Positions 63,277 through 64,000 of a stretch of DNA of 64,000 bases are shown here, one piece after another. This DNA is from Bradyrhizobium elkanii WSM2783 (lineage in GTDB: Bacteria > Pseudomonadota > Alphaproteobacteria > Rhizobiales > Xanthobacteraceae), in assembly GCF_000472865.1 (NCBI RefSeq), contig NZ_AXAP01000002.1:124001-188000 (forward strand). Direction: 5' to 3'. A program made the position numbers and the translations under genes. Every line of letters begins with the position of its first letter. Positions within the stretch are counted from its first letter, which is position 1. The notes beneath the pieces were generated by a model. That model was not told the origin of the DNA, ran no database searches, and saw only the letters and a program-made list of their open reading frames with translations.

Positions 63277-64000
63277 GCTGAGGCCTCCCTGTTCGGCATC
63301 GATTGTCCAAAACGGCTGTCAAGCCATGCGTGCAGGGTGTACAGCCCTTGCTGTAGGGAGATCTTCGGCATCCAGCCAAGCGCGGTGGAGAGCGCTCGCG
63401 TATCGGTGACGTACCAGGGCTGGTCGCCAGGCCGCCAATCCGCAAATGTGTATTTCGTCTTGCGACCGGTCAGTTGCGTGATGTGATCGATCAGCTCAAG
63501 CAGGCTCACCGAGTTGCACGGGCCTCCCCCCAGATTAAACACGCGGCCGCGCACCAGTGAGATCCGGTCCAGCGCCGTCAGCCAAGCATCGGCGGCATCC
63601 GAGACGTGCAGCGCGTCGCGGACCTGAAGGCCATCGCCATAGATTGTCAGCGGGGTGCCGCGGATGGCGCTCAGGAGGAAATGGGCGATCCAGCCCTGGT
63701 CCTCGGTCCCGAACTGTCGCGGTCCGTAGATGCAGCTCATGCGTATGACGACAGCCTGCAGGCCGAACACGCGGGCATAGTCGCGGACATATTGATCGGC
63801 CGTTCCCTTGGAGCAACCATAGGGGCTATAAAAGTCGAGCGGAGCGTTTTCGGATATTCCGTCCGAGAGCGTTTTGCTGACGGGCGCATAGCGGGCGCCG
63901 GTTCGCATGATCTGTGTGTCGTCGATCAGCCGGCCATACACCTTGTTCGTCGACGCAAAGAGCATCGGCGCGGATTTGTTGTGAAGGCGCACGGCCTCGA
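63273..64000 (-). CDS. NAD-dependent epimerase/dehydratase (SDR), N-terminus beyond window
   Basis: Open to the right edge; at least 240 residues visible. FASTNKVYGRL, the YSPYGCSKGTADQYVRDYARVFG catalytic Tyr-Lys motif, RMSCIYGPRQFGTEDQGWIAHFL, YGDGLQVRDALHVSDAADAW and NLGGGPCNSVSLLELIDHI are typical of extended-SDR sugar epimerases and GDP-mannose/CDP-glucose dehydratases. The NAD-binding N-terminus is missing from the window. A GTG at 63992 is only the first in-frame start-like codon, not the likely start. Coupled to the radical SAM gene by a 4-base overlap; makes a nucleotide sugar for the same cluster. Confidence 0.85.
   Translation of the reverse strand, partial: EAVRLHNKSAPMLFASTNKVYGRLIDDTQIMRTGARYAPVSKTLSDGISENAPLDFYSPYGCSKGTADQYVRDYARVFGLQAVVIRMSCIYGPRQFGTEDQGWIAHFLLSAIRGTPLTIYGDGLQVRDALHVSDAADAWLTALDRISLVRGRVFNLGGGPCNSVSLLELIDHITQLTGRKTKYTFADWRPGDQPWYVTDTRALSTALGWMPKISLQQGLYTLHAWLDSRFGQSMPNREASA

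Overview
The window is GC-rich, densely coded DNA, almost certainly from an alphaproteobacterium of the Bradyrhizobium/Rhodopseudomonas type. Support for this: the hut layout with HutF, tandem NMT1-type and BMP-type ABC importers, DUF3618/holin-like membrane genes with an EcfG-like promoter, a B12-radical SAM/CgeB glycan cluster of a type I recall from Rhizobiales, and a small basic protein family I recall from Bradyrhizobium. No rRNA, tRNA, CRISPR array or intact insertion sequence was seen.

Region 1 (1-23.7 kb) looks like a catabolic supercluster for nitrogen-rich heterocycles, probably purine-like. A leftward set (1-7641) encodes two amidohydrolase-fold deaminases (one 8-oxoguanine deaminase-like), an HpaB-type flavin hydroxylase, an amidase, a PuuE-type allantoinase and a flavin monooxygenase. 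Divergent from it is a complete nucleoside/BMP-type ABC importer (8007-12745). A LysR regulator (12879-13781) then faces a creatininase-cupin-isochorismatase-FAD oxidoreductase-NAD(P)H reductase operon (13971-18009). A RidA gene and an NMT1-type ABC importer follow, with a second 8-oxoguanine deaminase-like enzyme and a Rieske oxygenase (18006-23700). A 43-bp motif with a GTTGCC-N5-GGCAAC-type inverted repeat occurs in both divergent intergenic regions (13823 and 18492), tying the two operons together, probably through the LysR protein.

Region 2 (23.8-33.2 kb) is histidine utilisation. hutF-hutC and an ABC importer run left, and hutI-hutH-hutU run right from a shared promoter region carrying an 18-bp perfect palindrome, the likely HutC operator. 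hutG is not in the window.

Region 3 (33.4-45.8 kb) is a compact rightward operon. It holds an oligopeptide-type ABC importer with a fused double ATPase (first ATPase half degenerate), a DeoR regulator, an M20 amidohydrolase, two choline/ethanolamine-kinase-like phosphotransferases, an inositol-monophosphatase-family phosphatase and ethanolamine ammonia-lyase EutBC. This looks like an undescribed route to or from ethanolamine. It is followed abruptly by a truncated, twice-frameshifted filamentous-haemagglutinin-like remnant (45.9-47.6 kb).

Region 4 (47.8-56.2 kb) holds small secreted/unknown proteins, a KimA-like APC transporter, a phosphodiesterase, a four-gene operon of coiled, membrane-anchored DUF3618/holin-type proteins behind an EcfG-like promoter, and a BrkB-family membrane protein. 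It looks like an envelope or general-stress island.

Region 5 (56.5-64 kb, leftward, running off the right edge) is a translationally coupled glycan cluster: two sugar-nucleotide epimerase/decarboxylase-type enzymes, a B12-binding radical SAM enzyme and four glycosyltransferases, three of them CgeB-like and in tandem.
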